A DNA stretch of 64,000 bases from Apostichopus japonicus (Eukaryota > Echinodermata > Holothuroidea > Aspidochirotida > Stichopodidae): contig NC_092562.1 in the NCBI RefSeq assembly GCF_037975245.1, forward strand, positions 12,848,001-12,912,000, read 5' to 3'. Of the stretch, positions 26,501 to 37,156 are shown in pieces; the first letter of the stretch is position 1; each line of letters begins with the position of its first letter. A model generated the notes under the pieces. It was not told the DNA's origin. It ran no database searches and saw only the letters and a program-made list of their open reading frames with translations. The position numbers and the translations under genes are program-made.

Positions 26501-27197
26501 AAATTGGATGAAAGATTTTAAAGAAGAAACTAACAGTTTGTCTAGGTATGTGCATCTATGTATGACATCACACCTGTTTGCTTCAAGTTCATGTTTGGCA
26601 TGAAACTTCATGTCAACTTCAAACATTGTTACAGGGAATAATTCATTCAGTGTTCAAAGTTTGTGTACATGTGTAGCAGTTTTGAAAGCTGTAAACATTT
26701 GTCTTGTATAAGATACTACACACCCTGTGAACAAATTTATACTGTACATCTACATCTTTGAACTATTGAGCATTCTACAGAGCATTTTGCGATGAGATAC
26801 CAGGAAACGTTAGTACTCCCTGTGTTAGTGTCTTATCTTGAAAACGATACACCAGTCCTGAATGCAAAAGATCACCAGGATGGGTTAGAATATTTATTTG
26901 GCATTCATGAATAAAATTCCGGACTTTAATTTCAAGGATATATGAATTCGTTATCCGCCATGACAGCCCGGTAATTTCAGATAAAATGGAAAGCTAATAA
27001 AATTCTGCTTTACAAAACCAGAAGTTTCAAAAAGAATGTCCCATGTTAATCCTTGTTTTTAATATGGAAAAAATGTAGACAAAAAGAGATTTACAACTAA
27101 ACTCACCACTGCCATCCAGAAGACTACTAACGTTAGATTCCACGGCCCTCTCTCTAGCCTCGCTAGCAGTCAGAACACCTGAACTTGCAGTGGCCAT
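8478..27197 (-). CDS. TTLL7: Tubulin polyglutamylase TTLL7-like (tubulin tyrosine ligase-like family), complete in 18 coding exons
   Basis: Adds glutamate chains to tubulin C-terminal tails (beta-tubulin preference in characterised TTLL7) at cilia and neurite microtubules. Eighteen exons join with matching phases into about 917-924 aa, against 887 aa in human. The ATP-grasp TTL core spans roughly residues 75-395: [10 protein letters not shown] near 200, [20 protein letters not shown] near 225, [14 protein letters not shown] near 285, then FDIMLD and WLIE|INRAPS supplying the metal-binding Asp and Glu-x-Asn. The basic microtubule-binding extension follows ([24 protein letters not shown]). Next come a coiled arginine/glutamate-rich stretch, [10 protein letters not shown], a Ser/Arg-rich low-complexity exon and the TTLL7-type C-terminal region ([34 protein letters not shown]). 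The start ATG (cat 27195-27197) opens [20 protein letters not shown]. One donor (exon 14) is ambiguous. A non-coding 5' exon is likely, since a good acceptor lies at 27262-27263. Confidence 0.95.
8815..10268 (+). repeat. G-rich minisatellite in the last TTLL7 intron
   Basis: About 1.45 kb of GGAGAAGGATGGGGGTGTGG and GGGGGAGAGGAGGATGG units, with higher-order blocks (for example 9519-9756 closely resembles 9970-10207). The plus strand is almost pure purine and carries many G4-G5 runs. The TTLL7 transcript carries the C/U-rich complement. Confidence 0.97.
10353..10556 (-). CDS. TTLL7: TTLL7 coding exon 17
   Basis: Starts [20 protein letters not shown] and ends …TMTPHS at CCAG|GTACCA. Read-through past this donor would stop after 13 further codons (TAA at 10313-10315), giving an alternative shorter C-terminus. 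The spliced form is preferred because exon 18 is open in the matching phase. Confidence 0.9.
11347..11588 (-). CDS. TTLL7: TTLL7 coding exon 16
   Basis: Encodes [20 protein letters not shown] through [20 protein letters not shown], the most TTLL7-specific C-terminal block. Ends phase 2 at GTGAGT. Confidence 0.95.
11914..12048 (-). CDS. TTLL7: TTLL7 coding exon 15
   Basis: 45 codons, [20 protein letters not shown] to GEAKDILDH. The segment [16 protein letters not shown] corresponds to the vertebrate LKDMKIRFPGKSD block. Phase 0, donor GTAAGC. Confidence 0.92.
12560..12634 (-). CDS. TTLL7: TTLL7 coding exon 14 (donor uncertain)
   Basis: Begins [20 protein letters not shown] after acceptor ccgtttcag. 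Two phase-0 donors are possible: CCG|GTGGGC (ending at 12560, used here) or CTG|GTAGAG (ending at 12539, seven residues more). Both keep the frame with exon 15. Confidence 0.7.
12682..12966 (-). CDS. TTLL7: TTLL7 coding exon 13 (low-complexity Ser/Arg-rich)
   Basis: 95 codons beginning [17 protein letters not shown] and rich in Arg, Ser, Pro and Thr (for example [13 protein letters not shown]), as in the disordered TTLL7 linker. Phase 0 both ends, donor GTGAGA. A 63-bp tandem repeat lies just upstream at 13016-13150. Confidence 0.9.
13016..13150. repeat. Short tandem repeat, about 63 bp x 2.2
   Basis: CAGTCATTGCTTGAGGAAAT… is repeated with changes at 13080 (GAGTCATTGCTCGAGGAAGT) and begins again near 13147. 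It lies in the TTLL7 intron just upstream of exon 13. Confidence 0.8.
13485..13562 (-). CDS. TTLL7: TTLL7 coding exon 12
   Basis: 26 codons, [20 protein letters not shown] to RGPK, equal to the vertebrate ILDLLEQCE block. The acceptor lies only about 12 bp from the start of the 85-bp tandem array, whose far end carries a decayed copy of this exon start. Confidence 0.93.
13575..14781. repeat. 85/86-bp tandem array (about 14 units) abutting TTLL7 exon 12
   Basis: Units carry GTATGACCATGTTATGCTAT and ACACCTCCAAACA…GGAGGG. The GTATGACC phrase falls at 13621, 13707 and 13793 (86-bp spacing), then every 85 bp (13878 to 14728). The first, most divergent unit runs straight out of the exon 12 acceptor. 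The far end (14752-14785) resembles the exon 12 start plus its splice site. Confidence 0.97.
14752..14785 (-). pseudogene. Decayed copy of the TTLL7 exon 12 start and acceptor
   Basis: ACATGCCCAAAATACCATCC followed by TCCTGTGAT closely matches the exon 12 start at 13535-13565. On the minus strand it keeps CACAG|GAGGAT but reaches an in-frame TGA after eight codons. It marks the distal edge of the tandem array. Confidence 0.75.
15683..15952 (-). CDS. TTLL7: TTLL7 coding exon 11
   Basis: 90 codons: a charged helical stretch ([20 protein letters not shown]) probably forming a coiled coil, then [20 protein letters not shown], which matches the TTLL7 post-catalytic block. Confidence 0.95.
16596..16924 (-). 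mobile_element. tRNA-derived SINE, reverse orientation, in TTLL7 intron
   Basis: On the minus strand it opens GTGGTCAAGTGGTTAAGGCA (A-box-like tRNA head) and continues through a region reading CCTTGGGCAAGGCAC and CACCCAGGTGTATAAATGGG. These phrases are common in tRNA-SINEs of marine invertebrates. Bounds are approximate and no clear tail is seen. Confidence 0.6.
17080..17268 (-). CDS. TTLL7: TTLL7 coding exon 10
   Basis: 63 codons starting [20 protein letters not shown], which completes the catalytic E-x-N motif across the splice. It then enters the basic microtubule-binding segment [20 protein letters not shown]. Phase 0, donor GTAAGC. Confidence 0.95.
17890..18213 (+). mobile_element. LINE 3' end with (AATCA)n tail, directly abutting TTLL7 exon 9
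   Basis: A 3' UTR-like stretch with AAGGACCCCTTTGGAAATAA, AGCTTAAAGGGTTATC and a terminal AAATCAAATCAAATCAAA, features typical of L2/CR1-group non-LTR elements. The tail ends at the exon boundary, so its complement supplies the intron's first bases. The 5' limit is uncertain. Confidence 0.65.
18214..18366 (-). CDS. TTLL7: TTLL7 coding exon 9 (donor abuts a LINE tail)
   Basis: 51 codons: [20 protein letters not shown], then [20 protein letters not shown] and the catalytic Glu as last codon. The donor is GTTTGA, because the intron begins directly with the antisense (AATCA)n tail of a LINE 3' end. Confidence 0.93.
18777..19024 (+). mobile_element. Possible solo LTR (weak)
   Basis: Starts TGTAACG, contains a perfect hairpin AGCTGGC…GCCAGCT, a TATA-like ACTATATAAGAG and ends near …TTATTACGTTCA. 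The shape suits a Gypsy-type LTR, but I found no target duplication or coding remnant. Confidence 0.25.
19214..19378 (-). CDS. TTLL7: TTLL7 coding exon 8
   Basis: Encodes [16 protein letters not shown]…, with the HLTNYSxNK motif shared by all TTLL glutamylases. Phase 0 at both ends, donor GTATGT. Confidence 0.95.
19855..20071 (-). CDS. TTLL7: TTLL7 coding exon 7
   Basis: 217 nt encoding [20 protein letters not shown] onward through [20 protein letters not shown] to the conserved MSTERY. It forms the nucleotide-binding core. The donor is GTTAGT, weaker than the others but in phase 0 with the next exon. Confidence 0.95.
20482..20640 (-). CDS. TTLL7: TTLL7 coding exon 6
   Basis: 159 nt containing [12 protein letters not shown] and the ATP-grasp phosphate-contact block [13 protein letters not shown]. 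Phase 2 on both sides. Confidence 0.95.
21170..21660 (+). mobile_element. Retroelement 3'-end relic with tandem units and a CTGAAGA-hairpin-GAAA motif
   Basis: A unit with TATCAATTAATGTAACAATT and ACCATGGTGC is repeated at about 21205 and 21368. TAGTAACACGATTTTGACTGAT recurs again at about 21617. At 21481 CTGAAGAAGATCCTGCTAGG continues into a perfect 6-bp hairpin and then GAAACGTC. The motif resembles the one after the Penelope-like ORF at 54585. Confidence 0.5.
21748..21815 (-). CDS. TTLL7: TTLL7 coding exon 5
   Basis: 68 nt encoding [20 protein letters not shown]. The [12 protein letters not shown] block is a strongly conserved glutamylase signature. Ends phase 2 at GTAAGT. Confidence 0.95.
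22074..23590. mobile_element. TTAA-flanked inverted-repeat DNA element (Kolobok/piggyBac-like MITE), with nested LINE
   Basis: Begins AGGGTGTGAAGACTGGCGCA and ends with its inverted form (…TTTTCACACCCT). Each end is bordered by TTAA (22070-22073 and 23591-23594). The arms are about 350 bp and strongly similar (for example GCTAGCTACCGTCGGTAATT against its complement in the right arm). The interior holds a LINE 3' fragment. No transposase is seen, so it is non-autonomous. Confidence 0.8.
22720..23045 (+). mobile_element. LINE (L2/CR1-like) 3' end encoding the reverse-transcriptase C-terminus
   Basis: One frame reads [19 protein letters not shown] and then [18 protein letters not shown] to a stop at about 22935, the typical C-terminal block of L2/CR1-type RTs. 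It is followed by a short 3' UTR and a (TTA)n-like tail near 23030-23045. It is 5'-truncated and nested in the TTAA element. Confidence 0.85.
24037..24100 (-). CDS. TTLL7: TTLL7 coding exon 4
   Basis: 64 nt encoding [20 protein letters not shown]. The Trp-x-Asp before the variable linker is typical of the TTL N-domain. The donor GTAAGT follows a phase-0 end at Gln. Confidence 0.9.
24421..24478 (-). CDS. TTLL7: TTLL7 coding exon 3
   Basis: 58 nt between acceptor gttctacag and donor GTAAGT. It encodes [19 protein letters not shown] in phase with both neighbours (phase 1 in, phase 2 out). Confidence 0.85.
25038..25300. repeat. Direct duplication, about 164-bp period, in TTLL7 intron 2
   Basis: AATTAGTACGTAATTAATTA plus TGCGTGCCC at 25041 recurs at 25205 with few changes. 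Both copies go on to TATTTCACAAGC and TTTCTCT. Confidence 0.8.
25313..25495 (-). CDS. TTLL7: TTLL7 coding exon 2
   Basis: Acceptor tttctcag, phase 1 in and out, donor GTGAGA. Codes for the N-terminal linker and the lysine-rich [20 protein letters not shown], the entry to the TTL domain. Confidence 0.9.
27107..27197 (-). CDS. TTLL7: TTLL7 coding exon 1
   Basis: Start ATG, then [14 protein letters not shown]… to the phase-1 donor G|GTGAGT. A possible UTR acceptor (tccttttattctag) ends at 27262, which would make this the second exon of the transcript. Confidence 0.85.
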
Positions 27198-28049
27198 CTT
27201 GTTAGACCAACTGAACTAACGGGTCAGGGTGTGGTGAAATCAAGGGCATTGTGATGGGTTGCTAGAATAAAAGGAGACAAGTAGAATGAAAAGGAGTAAC
27301 AAACTTTAGATTCATGGCACTAGTAATGAAACTTGCTGTACAGACATGAATTCAATATCGTACACAGATGGAATGGTTAACAATTACCAATACATGGACA
27401 ATTTTTAATTCATATCACTAAAATAACTTAGCTACATGAGTTTTCCAAGCCATGAAAATGTATCTCATTTTGACATGACTGCAGAGGTATTGCTTGTGTT
27501 AACAGCATGATTGAAAGTGTGTCTGGCACTACAAATGAGGGAAAATTTGAGCTCCATCACCCCAATCTGCAGTTTTCAACTTTAAAAAAATGTTATGAAA
27601 TACTTTTTAATGCTACAGTATCAAATTTGAGAAGGAAATATTATTATTATTTGCCAAAAACCTCTGCCAAACTCTTTCCAGATAAGGGTGCTTGAATGAA
27701 GTTCTCTTGTACAGGTATATCCTTGTACTTAACAAGCACAACAAAACTCAAAGCCAGTGCTAAAAACCTTGTAAACTGCAGATAGAAGTATCGTACTGAC
27801 AATGGTAAGGCTATGGATATTACCTTAGCACTGTATAGAGAAGGTTTGCAGTTATTAAATAGGCTAGAAATATAGGTGTTTACTTTAAGCTACATAGACT
27901 CATAAGTTTTTTGCTGCAGGGGTCAGGTGGCAGTTACAGAACTTTGCTTAATTGCATAATACCCTGCAACTCTTGAATCTCACAGATTATGACAGGTCAT
28001 CCCTATAGTTTAGTAAACAATGTATTGTCCTTCTCAAAAAGCCCTGTGC
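27198..28049. other. TTLL7 5' flank; probable non-coding leader
   Basis: No coding exon is recognised. A minus-strand acceptor (tccttttattctag, ending at 27262) suggests that the 64 bp before the ATG belong to a spliced 5' UTR, with the promoter further upstream, perhaps between 28.8 and 30.2 kb. I see no TATA box that decides this. Confidence 0.35.
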
Positions 28050-28810
28050 GTGTGAGTTGCTGGGTATTCTGCAATAGCTCCCATAACTCCCATAACATTT
28101 TTTCCGCACACGTTACTTTCCGCTGAAACAAAACGGTGTTTTCCGCACACAAATTTGTCAGTGGAAAACAACGTTTTTTTCAGCGGAAAGTACCATTTTT
28201 TGGGAGGAACAGAATGATTTACTGAAATGATTAGGCACATGGAAGGATTTAGGAGGAGAAGATATCATTAAACTGGCAGGATAAAATGTAGCTTCGAGAC
28301 TAGATTATCATTAGGATAGCTAAGGTTGTAGCTTAGGCTGTAAGCACTAGCTTAGGCTGTAAGCACAAGTTTAATTTTAGTTAAACAGCGCCACCTTATT
28401 TGGTTTTAGTTTTCGATAAGGCGTGAAGGTGAAAAAAGGTGAGCTGCCATGACGATTTGGTCTCGCTAAGTTTCATCCTTTGGGGGCGGGCAGAGGGGGT
28501 GGGGTGTCTTTTGTGATATTTTCACATAAACATTACAGAGTACAGAGTCACAACGCGGGCGTCCCTTTGCCCTTTTATCCGCCGACCGCCTCATACTTCT
28601 GTAATAATCCCTAATTACTTTATCGACGTTCTTTGATACTTTCTCATGTTATTTTCATCATCCTGCCTGAATTTGGTATCCTAAAATTGAGGGAAAATAT
28701 AGTGTACAGGTAAGTGGAAAAAAAGTTATTTTCTGCACAAGAATTTTTTCAGCGGAAAGTAATGAGCGGAAAGTAACGTGTGCGGAAAACAACTGCAACC
28801 AGCAGAAACA
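28050..28810. mobile_element. Foldback element with TTTTCCGCACACGTTACTTT arms
   Basis: TTTTCCGCACACGTTACTTT plus CCGCTGAAA at about 28100 is matched by its exact complement at about 28758-28787. Extra partial copies of the TTTCCGC and CAGCGGAAAGTA motifs lie inside each arm. The outer ends (GCTGGGTATTCTGC and GCAGAAACACCC) are only loosely paired. No coding sequence is present. Confidence 0.7.
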
Positions 28811-29134
28811 CCCTTAGGCCTCAATTACCATCCAGGGGCTTAACTATTAGTATAAAGTTCTATTCCTTGTTCCTTGCACTCACACTTGCCAAAATACATT
28901 CCTGCTTGTAATCTGATTCTTTGAGGAAACGTCAGCAACAACAAAAGGATATTAACCCCTGATCGACCTCGCGAGAGGTCCTACAGGGGATAATAGTATT
29001 GTTTTTATAGAATAGAGTTGACGAAACGTGGTCATGATCGAGTGCCTTTATATGTCCTAGGCTTATAGAGTATGGTTTAACTTACTCATCATAAGTCCAT
29101 GATCTGATAACATGGGTGTTGTCCCATGATATCA

Positions 29135-29490
29135 CATTTAGGCCTAGCCTAGGCCAAACAATAGGCTTGAAGTTTGAAGCAGCCTAACTTAGCCTAGGCC
29201 TAGTCCAAAGTTTGCCTAGGCTAGGTGTAGGCCTAGAGGCATAATCAACTAGGCCTAGGCCTAGTAGTACAGTAGATAGTAATGATGTTCATCAGCACTT
29301 ACCTATAGCACTGTAAATTGTGGTCTGACTGTAGGGCAATTCATAGGTTATCCGATTCTTGTAGTTGTAATGTCAGTTCAGTCAGCCACCTGTACTTTGC
29401 AGCTAGGCCGAGGAACCTAGCCCAGCTTCCTTGGCCTAATTACTGTGTAGCCTAAATTAGGCTAGGCCCTAGGCCAGCGTAGCAATAACG
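29135..29490. repeat. AGGCCTA/CCTAGG-rich low-complexity cluster
   Basis: Dozens of overlapping palindromes AGGCCT, CCTAGG and TAGGCCTA, for example CTAGGCCTAGGCCTAG. Similar short clusters occur near 31285 and 60050. Such sequence is common in some echinoderm intergenic DNA. Confidence 0.7.
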
Positions 29491-32400
29491 TAAGGCCCTG
29501 GTATTTCTTTATTCAAAGACCTGGACTAGCCTAAGGACAGTTTTCTGCATTCGGATCACTGAATTCAATGAGCTATCATCTGCTTAGTATCTCAGCACAG
29601 TCCTCCCTGATCATAGGACTACTTCGAAGTCAACTCGCCCTGTGCGGTGGTTTCCATTATTTTTGATGCAAAGAATCCATTCTACAATATTAACTACTGT
29701 TACATGCTATACAGTACAAATAGAGGCGCTAACAATGCAATTTTTTACCTGATGAGATAAGGTCCACAGTTGACGCTTTTCTAATAGGAACATTGAGAAT
29801 CGTATAATTACGACAAGACTCCCTGCCACAAATTGCATGAGTTATAAAGATAAATATTACATAAGTTCGAATCACGTATCATAATAATATCGGTGTATAA
29901 ATCAGTGTTTTTATATGGAAGACTTCAGTACATTCAGTCATTAACATGCTAAATTCTGGGAACCCTTTCTCAATAGGCCGTATGTATATTACTAAACAAA
30001 AGTAACCATTTGACGCCGGTTATTAGCAACGAGGACGCAATCTGACAGAGCGCCATCTATTTTCTTCACGACGGCCGTGACACGTGACGGCTGAAGTCTT
30101 ACATTGTCTAACGTTTATTCCTGGATTTTAAAGGAGACGTATACGTACACCCAACCGACATCATTGGTCAATGTGATAAGAATTACTGTCAACTTCCCAA
30201 AACAGATAACAAACATCTCATTCTATTTAGAAGATACAACAGATTAAATGTTCATTCACAAACAAGGCAGAAGACTTGATCAAGTCTAAATATGACATCA
30301 TCGTGCCATTTTTTTTATGTTTTCTCCTATTTCTTACAATGTGTTTTGCTATGTTTTCTATAATGAAGATGGAATGCGCAACATAAAGTATCGCTCCTCT
30401 TAACATTAACTAACTGGTGTCAGAGTCAATCTGGTAACATTTTACTTTAAAATCTGAAAAAGAAAAAATGAGAGAGTGAGAGAGAGCAAAAAGTTCTTAT
30501 CCTCGCTAATGGTGTTACGTATTGCTAAAAACATGGCTACACTGCAACCTGGGTTAGCTTTTATGTAACCAGCTCCAGTTGCGTGCACAGGATTCAACGT
30601 TGGAGGGGGGATGCCAAATTATTCCGTAGTTAGGGGTGTTTAATAATCTACTGTATCTTCCACCGACCAGCCTATAGATAAAATGTGTGTTACGCCTCAT
30701 AAGTATGAGAGGCTGTTAGCAAGTGGAAAATAGCTTATGTGCATCCGTAGAATAAGAACTCGGAAGTCGAACAAACTGCCGTTGGCTTCACTGTGTCGCT
30801 ACCTGCATACGTCTGTGTACAAAGAGTAATTTGTACATACAGCGTTGATACTGGAATGTACGATATCATTGTGAAGGCCTATTGTATCTTAAAGTCTCAA
30901 TACGTGTTTGCTGATGAATTTCGGAAAACAAACTTCCGAAGCAGATTAAGTGTTTCTTATTCTAAATGCACTCTGACCACGTGGGTTTGGGGATGGAGAA
31001 AAGCGGTCACAATCGAAAGAAAGAAATTTATTTTCTGTTGCCCTTATGGCGCGAACGATTTACTGTAAATCACTGGGACCGCCCATATCAGCATGTTCAT
31101 TACACAAATGTAACTATATATATATATACTCGTACCGTCCACTTTTTTACCCAATTTCACGTAGGAAAACGTTTCAAAACACATGTTTATTCATAGCAAT
31201 GGAAGGAAATTGACCCAATTTTGCTAGCTACATCGGTAAGATATACTATTCAAGAGAATGGACCTAACACAGGCTAAACACAAAAGTGATAGTCCTAGGC
31301 CTAACGGTCGTATACAAGACAGAGAGATTTGGTTGGCGTATGATCTGTTGGGCGGAGCTTGCAAATATTGATTGAAGTTTGTAGAATCTACGGACTCGTT
31401 AATAAATCTGGCGAATTTTATTCAGCTCAAAATGTTTAACGACAGATAACTCAATAAATATAATGAATATTGACATGGAAATTGCATAGAACGGTGTTAT
31501 TTTCACTAAGCTGAAATGGTCGAAGTTTAAATTTGGCAAACACGTACTGAGACTTCAAGTTGCATCCGTTGATGAAGTTTTTCGTCGTATTTTCAGCCTA
31601 AAAGACAAGATAAATAATTAGGAAAATGTACGAAGTCGCGCAAATCGGATAGCAGTTCAAAGCAGCAGTGCACGAGGTGTCATGATATAGGCTTAGGACT
31701 CATGCACACCTAGCAATACTGCATATATAGTATATGCTTATAGTACTAGAGGAGCCCTGATGTAACAGAACTGAGCCAAGTTATCTTCGTAGGTATATTT
31801 GCAGTTGTTGTATTTTTAATTTTTCGAAACACTACTGTAGACCTAGCTGTTTATTTATGATTCTGCGAGATGTTTTACTTTGTTTATCAAGTATTGGATA
31901 GGGTTACTAGTTTGTATAAAGGGGATGTGAAGTTTATAAAATACCAATACCTATGGTGCATTCACATTATGGATGCATCCAATTGTGGAGTACAAAATTA
32001 AACGTACATTTTAAAGGAAAACAAAACAATATTTATCATTGAAGGAGGAAACTGTCAATATCTCAAAAACGGTACATAGGAATTGATAGCAAATTTTACC
32101 AGAATGCTTAGATTATGTTCCTCTTTAACATATCCAAATTAAATGTTGACCTGGATGACAATGCCCAGACTTCACGGTACATCATCCCCCGCATCTTCCC
32201 TCCCCCGCCTCTTTCCTCCCCCGCCTCGTCCCTCCCTCACCTACCAGCAGAATGTACACTTGGATACTTGCCCAGGCCGGTATAGGAATGAACACTGACA
32301 TTTAGACCAACCCCAGTACCGCAGCCAAATATACTATAAATATAGATGAAGGCGTCTCTTTGAGTAGACGGCTGCTATCTACATTATACCATCAATATAC

Positions 32401-33178
32401 CATTATACCATCATCCTTATGGTGTTTGTTTGCTTTAGGCTTTCGCCGCACTGAAAACTAGGGCAGCTCTTAGACCTGATATTTATCGAGATACAAAAAT
32501 CCAGATATGACATGTATGTAGGAATATTCCCATTTTTCTCGTATAACACAGACAGGCAACCATTTTCAAGTTCAATTCACTTCTTCTTACACATGTGATT
32601 GATATGTTAAAATTGAAAAGTTTTTATGGCTGAAGAAATGTCACTGATTGAATGGTTACTCATTAATTGATTTACAGGCTGCATTTAAATCTAAATGATT
32701 TAATGGGATTGGGGGGGGGGGAGGGAGGAATGTTTGAACAAATGGAATTTTAGTTAAAGTAATACTATCCGTATACAACTAGCTGGGGGAGGGGGGGGGG
32801 CTGGTGGGAGTTGGAAGCATGAATTCAAATTACAGCTACTGTTCAGTGCTCTTGCTAAGATAGGCACTAGTCAAGGTATCTGGCCAGATTGCTTAACCTG
32901 ATTTGTGTTGTCTTACTGTACAACCTACAGTATTTATGTACACTCACTTTCAAAAAGCACATCTTATAGACACATGTAATCAAAGCGATATAGTGAGATG
33001 TTCGCATATCTAGTGGAATTTAGCTGTGGTGTAGATATAGTCACATTGTTCTGACAGTTTCCTCACTGTTTGTCTGGAAAATTTGGGAGAGTATACTTCC
33101 TGCACACATCATCAACCTGATTTCACTTTCTTGTGATACATTGATTACACTTGGCATTTTCTATATAACACAAGTTAC
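29491..33178. other. Intergenic region, nothing recognised
   Basis: AT-rich DNA with short open frames only (the longest, at 30793-31068, has no domain character). Includes a repeat near 30265 shared with 5125 and G-rich runs at about 32706 and 32785. A stretch at 30030-30100 is richer in CpG (ACGACGGCCGTGACACGTGA) and could be a promoter for TTLL7, but this is a guess. Confidence 0.4.
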
Positions 33179-34656
<1,478 letters not shown>

Positions 34657-34658
<2 letters not shown>

Positions 34659-36238
34659 AGTTATTGCATGTGTAACGTCTTTCCATGACAACAGTTTCTT
34701 TTCATAGGAGCCCCTAGCTGCTGTATATGGCAAGCCAAATGCCCAATACTAGATATTCCAGTCATTATTGGTTCTAAAACCTAGTTTATCGACGGATATA
34801 CCTGGAATATATACCAGAGATTTCTAGTCCTGTAGACGCTATATACGGTGGGTCATAAAGGGCGGTTGAAAAATGTCAAACTTTTATGTCAGTTTTCACA
34901 AATACATCATGTCATCTCACAATTTCAATTTTACACTCGAAATTTCGACGTCTACGTTTTCAACAGCTCGACTGTTTTTCGAATGGTTGTTATTTAATTT
35001 GAAACCGACATTTTGTCTGTTTTATGTCAACTGTCTATTTTATAAGTTTCAATTTATTTTCTCCAAATATCGAACTTTGCCACCCCTCCCACCCTTCCTC
35101 CATAATAGGGTTTAGTAAGTATCATTTGAGGAGATAAGTTTTATGATGGGATAGATTTAGTAGCTTTTTAAAACTGGTTACAGAATTGTTTTTGTTAAAG
35201 GTCTATAACAAAGACAAAAATCTTCTCAATTTAACGACAGCGTTGTAACCAATCAAGTCACTGATTCCAAATCGAGTCGGGATTTTTTTTTTTTTTTACT
35301 TTGTCGAAATGACTTGTTTCGGTACTCGACCATAACTTGACTTAAGTCAACCAATGACTGGGGTAAAATAAGGAACTCGAGTAAATTAAACCCCTGCATT
35401 CCTTTTAGTTCCATCTCATAGGTCCGTGGGTGTAAAACCTCACTGATTTCAACACCGACAGGGTATTGACTTCTACTTTCATTGGGAATGGTTTATGTCA
35501 CCACCCGCCCTCCCCTCCCCACCCCCCCTCCCCACCACCCACTCTACTAGTCCTTATTTTGTTCCTGAATATCCTCAAATTAAACACAATATATTGAAAT
35601 GTGATTTTCAACTTTAAAAATTTGGATATATTTATCTTCCTTCCAAGTACAACAATGTCTGCCACCAGAATATCGTATTTACATGGGATTTCGAAATTAA
35701 TTTCATTTAAGTAAAATAAAAGGAGAAAGTGAAAATAATGTTGTTTTTTTTATAACGGAAATTAATTAATAACTGAAATGAGCCTATATACAAATATCAG
35801 CCTATATACTTTCGTTCAGGAGATAAGAGGTATAACTAATCTTTAATATATGTTTATATCATGTGCTGGGTTTTGCAACACATTCATATTACTATTATTA
35901 CCAACAGTTCGCAAACTATGAGGTGGGAGCAAAAGTGGGTCGTGATCATTGGTCGCTGAGTCGCAGGATTTTTTTCAGACGTCAGAAAGTTATTACAGGA
36001 TTTGCAGCTTGCCGACGGAGATCGATTGCAATTTTCTTTCTAACATCAAGCCCATATCCCGAGCTAACTTTCACGCATTCTGAGAATCTGTACCGAGGGG
36101 TGGGAGATCTGGTGGGTCGCAATTAAATCCATCAATGAAGTTCATGGGTGGTGGGACTAAACGTTCGCGGATCGTTAATTAACTTCGTCAAACGGTAATT
36201 AAAACATGAGGTGTTGCGTCTTGATATCTTGACTAGCA
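34657..36238. other. Intergenic region, nothing firmly recognised
   Basis: No domain-bearing frame. Around 35915-36125, GTGGGAGCAAAAGTGGGTCG and GGTGGGTCGC recall the flanks of hAT-type elements, but I could not find matching ends. Confidence 0.4.
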
Positions 36239-36372
36239 GGCATTTGATGTATGCGTATAGTCCAGCAAATGGGAGCTATAGTATAGGATGTGTGCGTGAT
36301 AGTCCAGCAAATGGGATCATGTATATAGCTTGTATACGTGATAGTCCAGCAAATGGGATCATGTATAGGTCG
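36239..36372 (+). repeat. Tandem repeat, about 48-54 bp x 3
   Basis: ATAGTCCAGCAAATGGGA occurs three times, at about 36256, 36298 and 36341, with similar spacers (GCTATAGTATAGG, TCATGTATATAGC, TCATGTATAGG). Confidence 0.8.
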
Positions 36373-36650
36373 CAGGTTAGATGTTCAGGTAAGTAATCAG
36401 GAAATGTTACGTAAAAATAACGCTTTATACGCTTTTACAGACCAAATTAGGGACAACCGCATGAAAAGAGACGACTTAGTAGGCCTATCAAAGAACAACT
36501 TTCAATGTATACTCAATGTTGTCTACACAGTAGACGATAAATGAAACTAAAAGATAAAAAAAAGTCCTTGAAACCTAAAAATATATTGACCTAAACTAAA
36601 CTGATGAAAGTTGAAGTTAGAATGTCAATATGAATAAAATCAATGAATAA

Positions 36651-37121
36651 GATATATTTTGAACCGCTAATTACATCGTTGCTTATTGTAGTATAGTAAA
36701 ACAAAATATAACAAAGCTCTGTAACGTTTTCTACCAGCAATGGAGTCGGCTTCCGAATCAACTTCCTCAATTTCATGGATACACAAGGGTAGTTTTACGT
36801 TACACGTTTGGCCTGACTGTAGGCGCTATAGGCTGGATTTACATGTATATATAAATTGATATTAAATTAGAACATCGTCTTTTAGATGTCAGGCATGAAA
36901 CCACATCAATACCAAAGATATACATGCAATAAATATGAACAGTGAGTGATGAGATGTTAGCAACTTGCAGACATAGAGTAGGTTCTGGATTTTCATCAGA
37001 ACCTACTCTTTTTGATGAGAGTAGGTTTGATAATTTCAAATCCAGAAATTAGCAAATTCTGGATTTGCTAATTTACTAAACTACAATTAGCAACGATGTA
37101 ATTAGCGGTTCAAAATATATC
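36651..37121. mobile_element. Foldback/MITE with 33-bp perfect inverted arms
   Basis: 36651-36683 (GATATATTTTGAACCGCTAA…) is the exact reverse complement of 37089-37121. A second hairpin (GAGTAGGTTCTG…CAGAACCTACTC) sits inside at about 36966-36999. No coding content. Confidence 0.8.
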
Positions 37122-37156
37122 ATGATATTCATCATCCTGATGGATATCATGAATAT

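Noticed and set aside
35863-36126. 87-aa plus-strand frame as a gene
   Set aside because: No domain or splice context; its GGGTCGC-rich wording looks like repeat-derived DNA.
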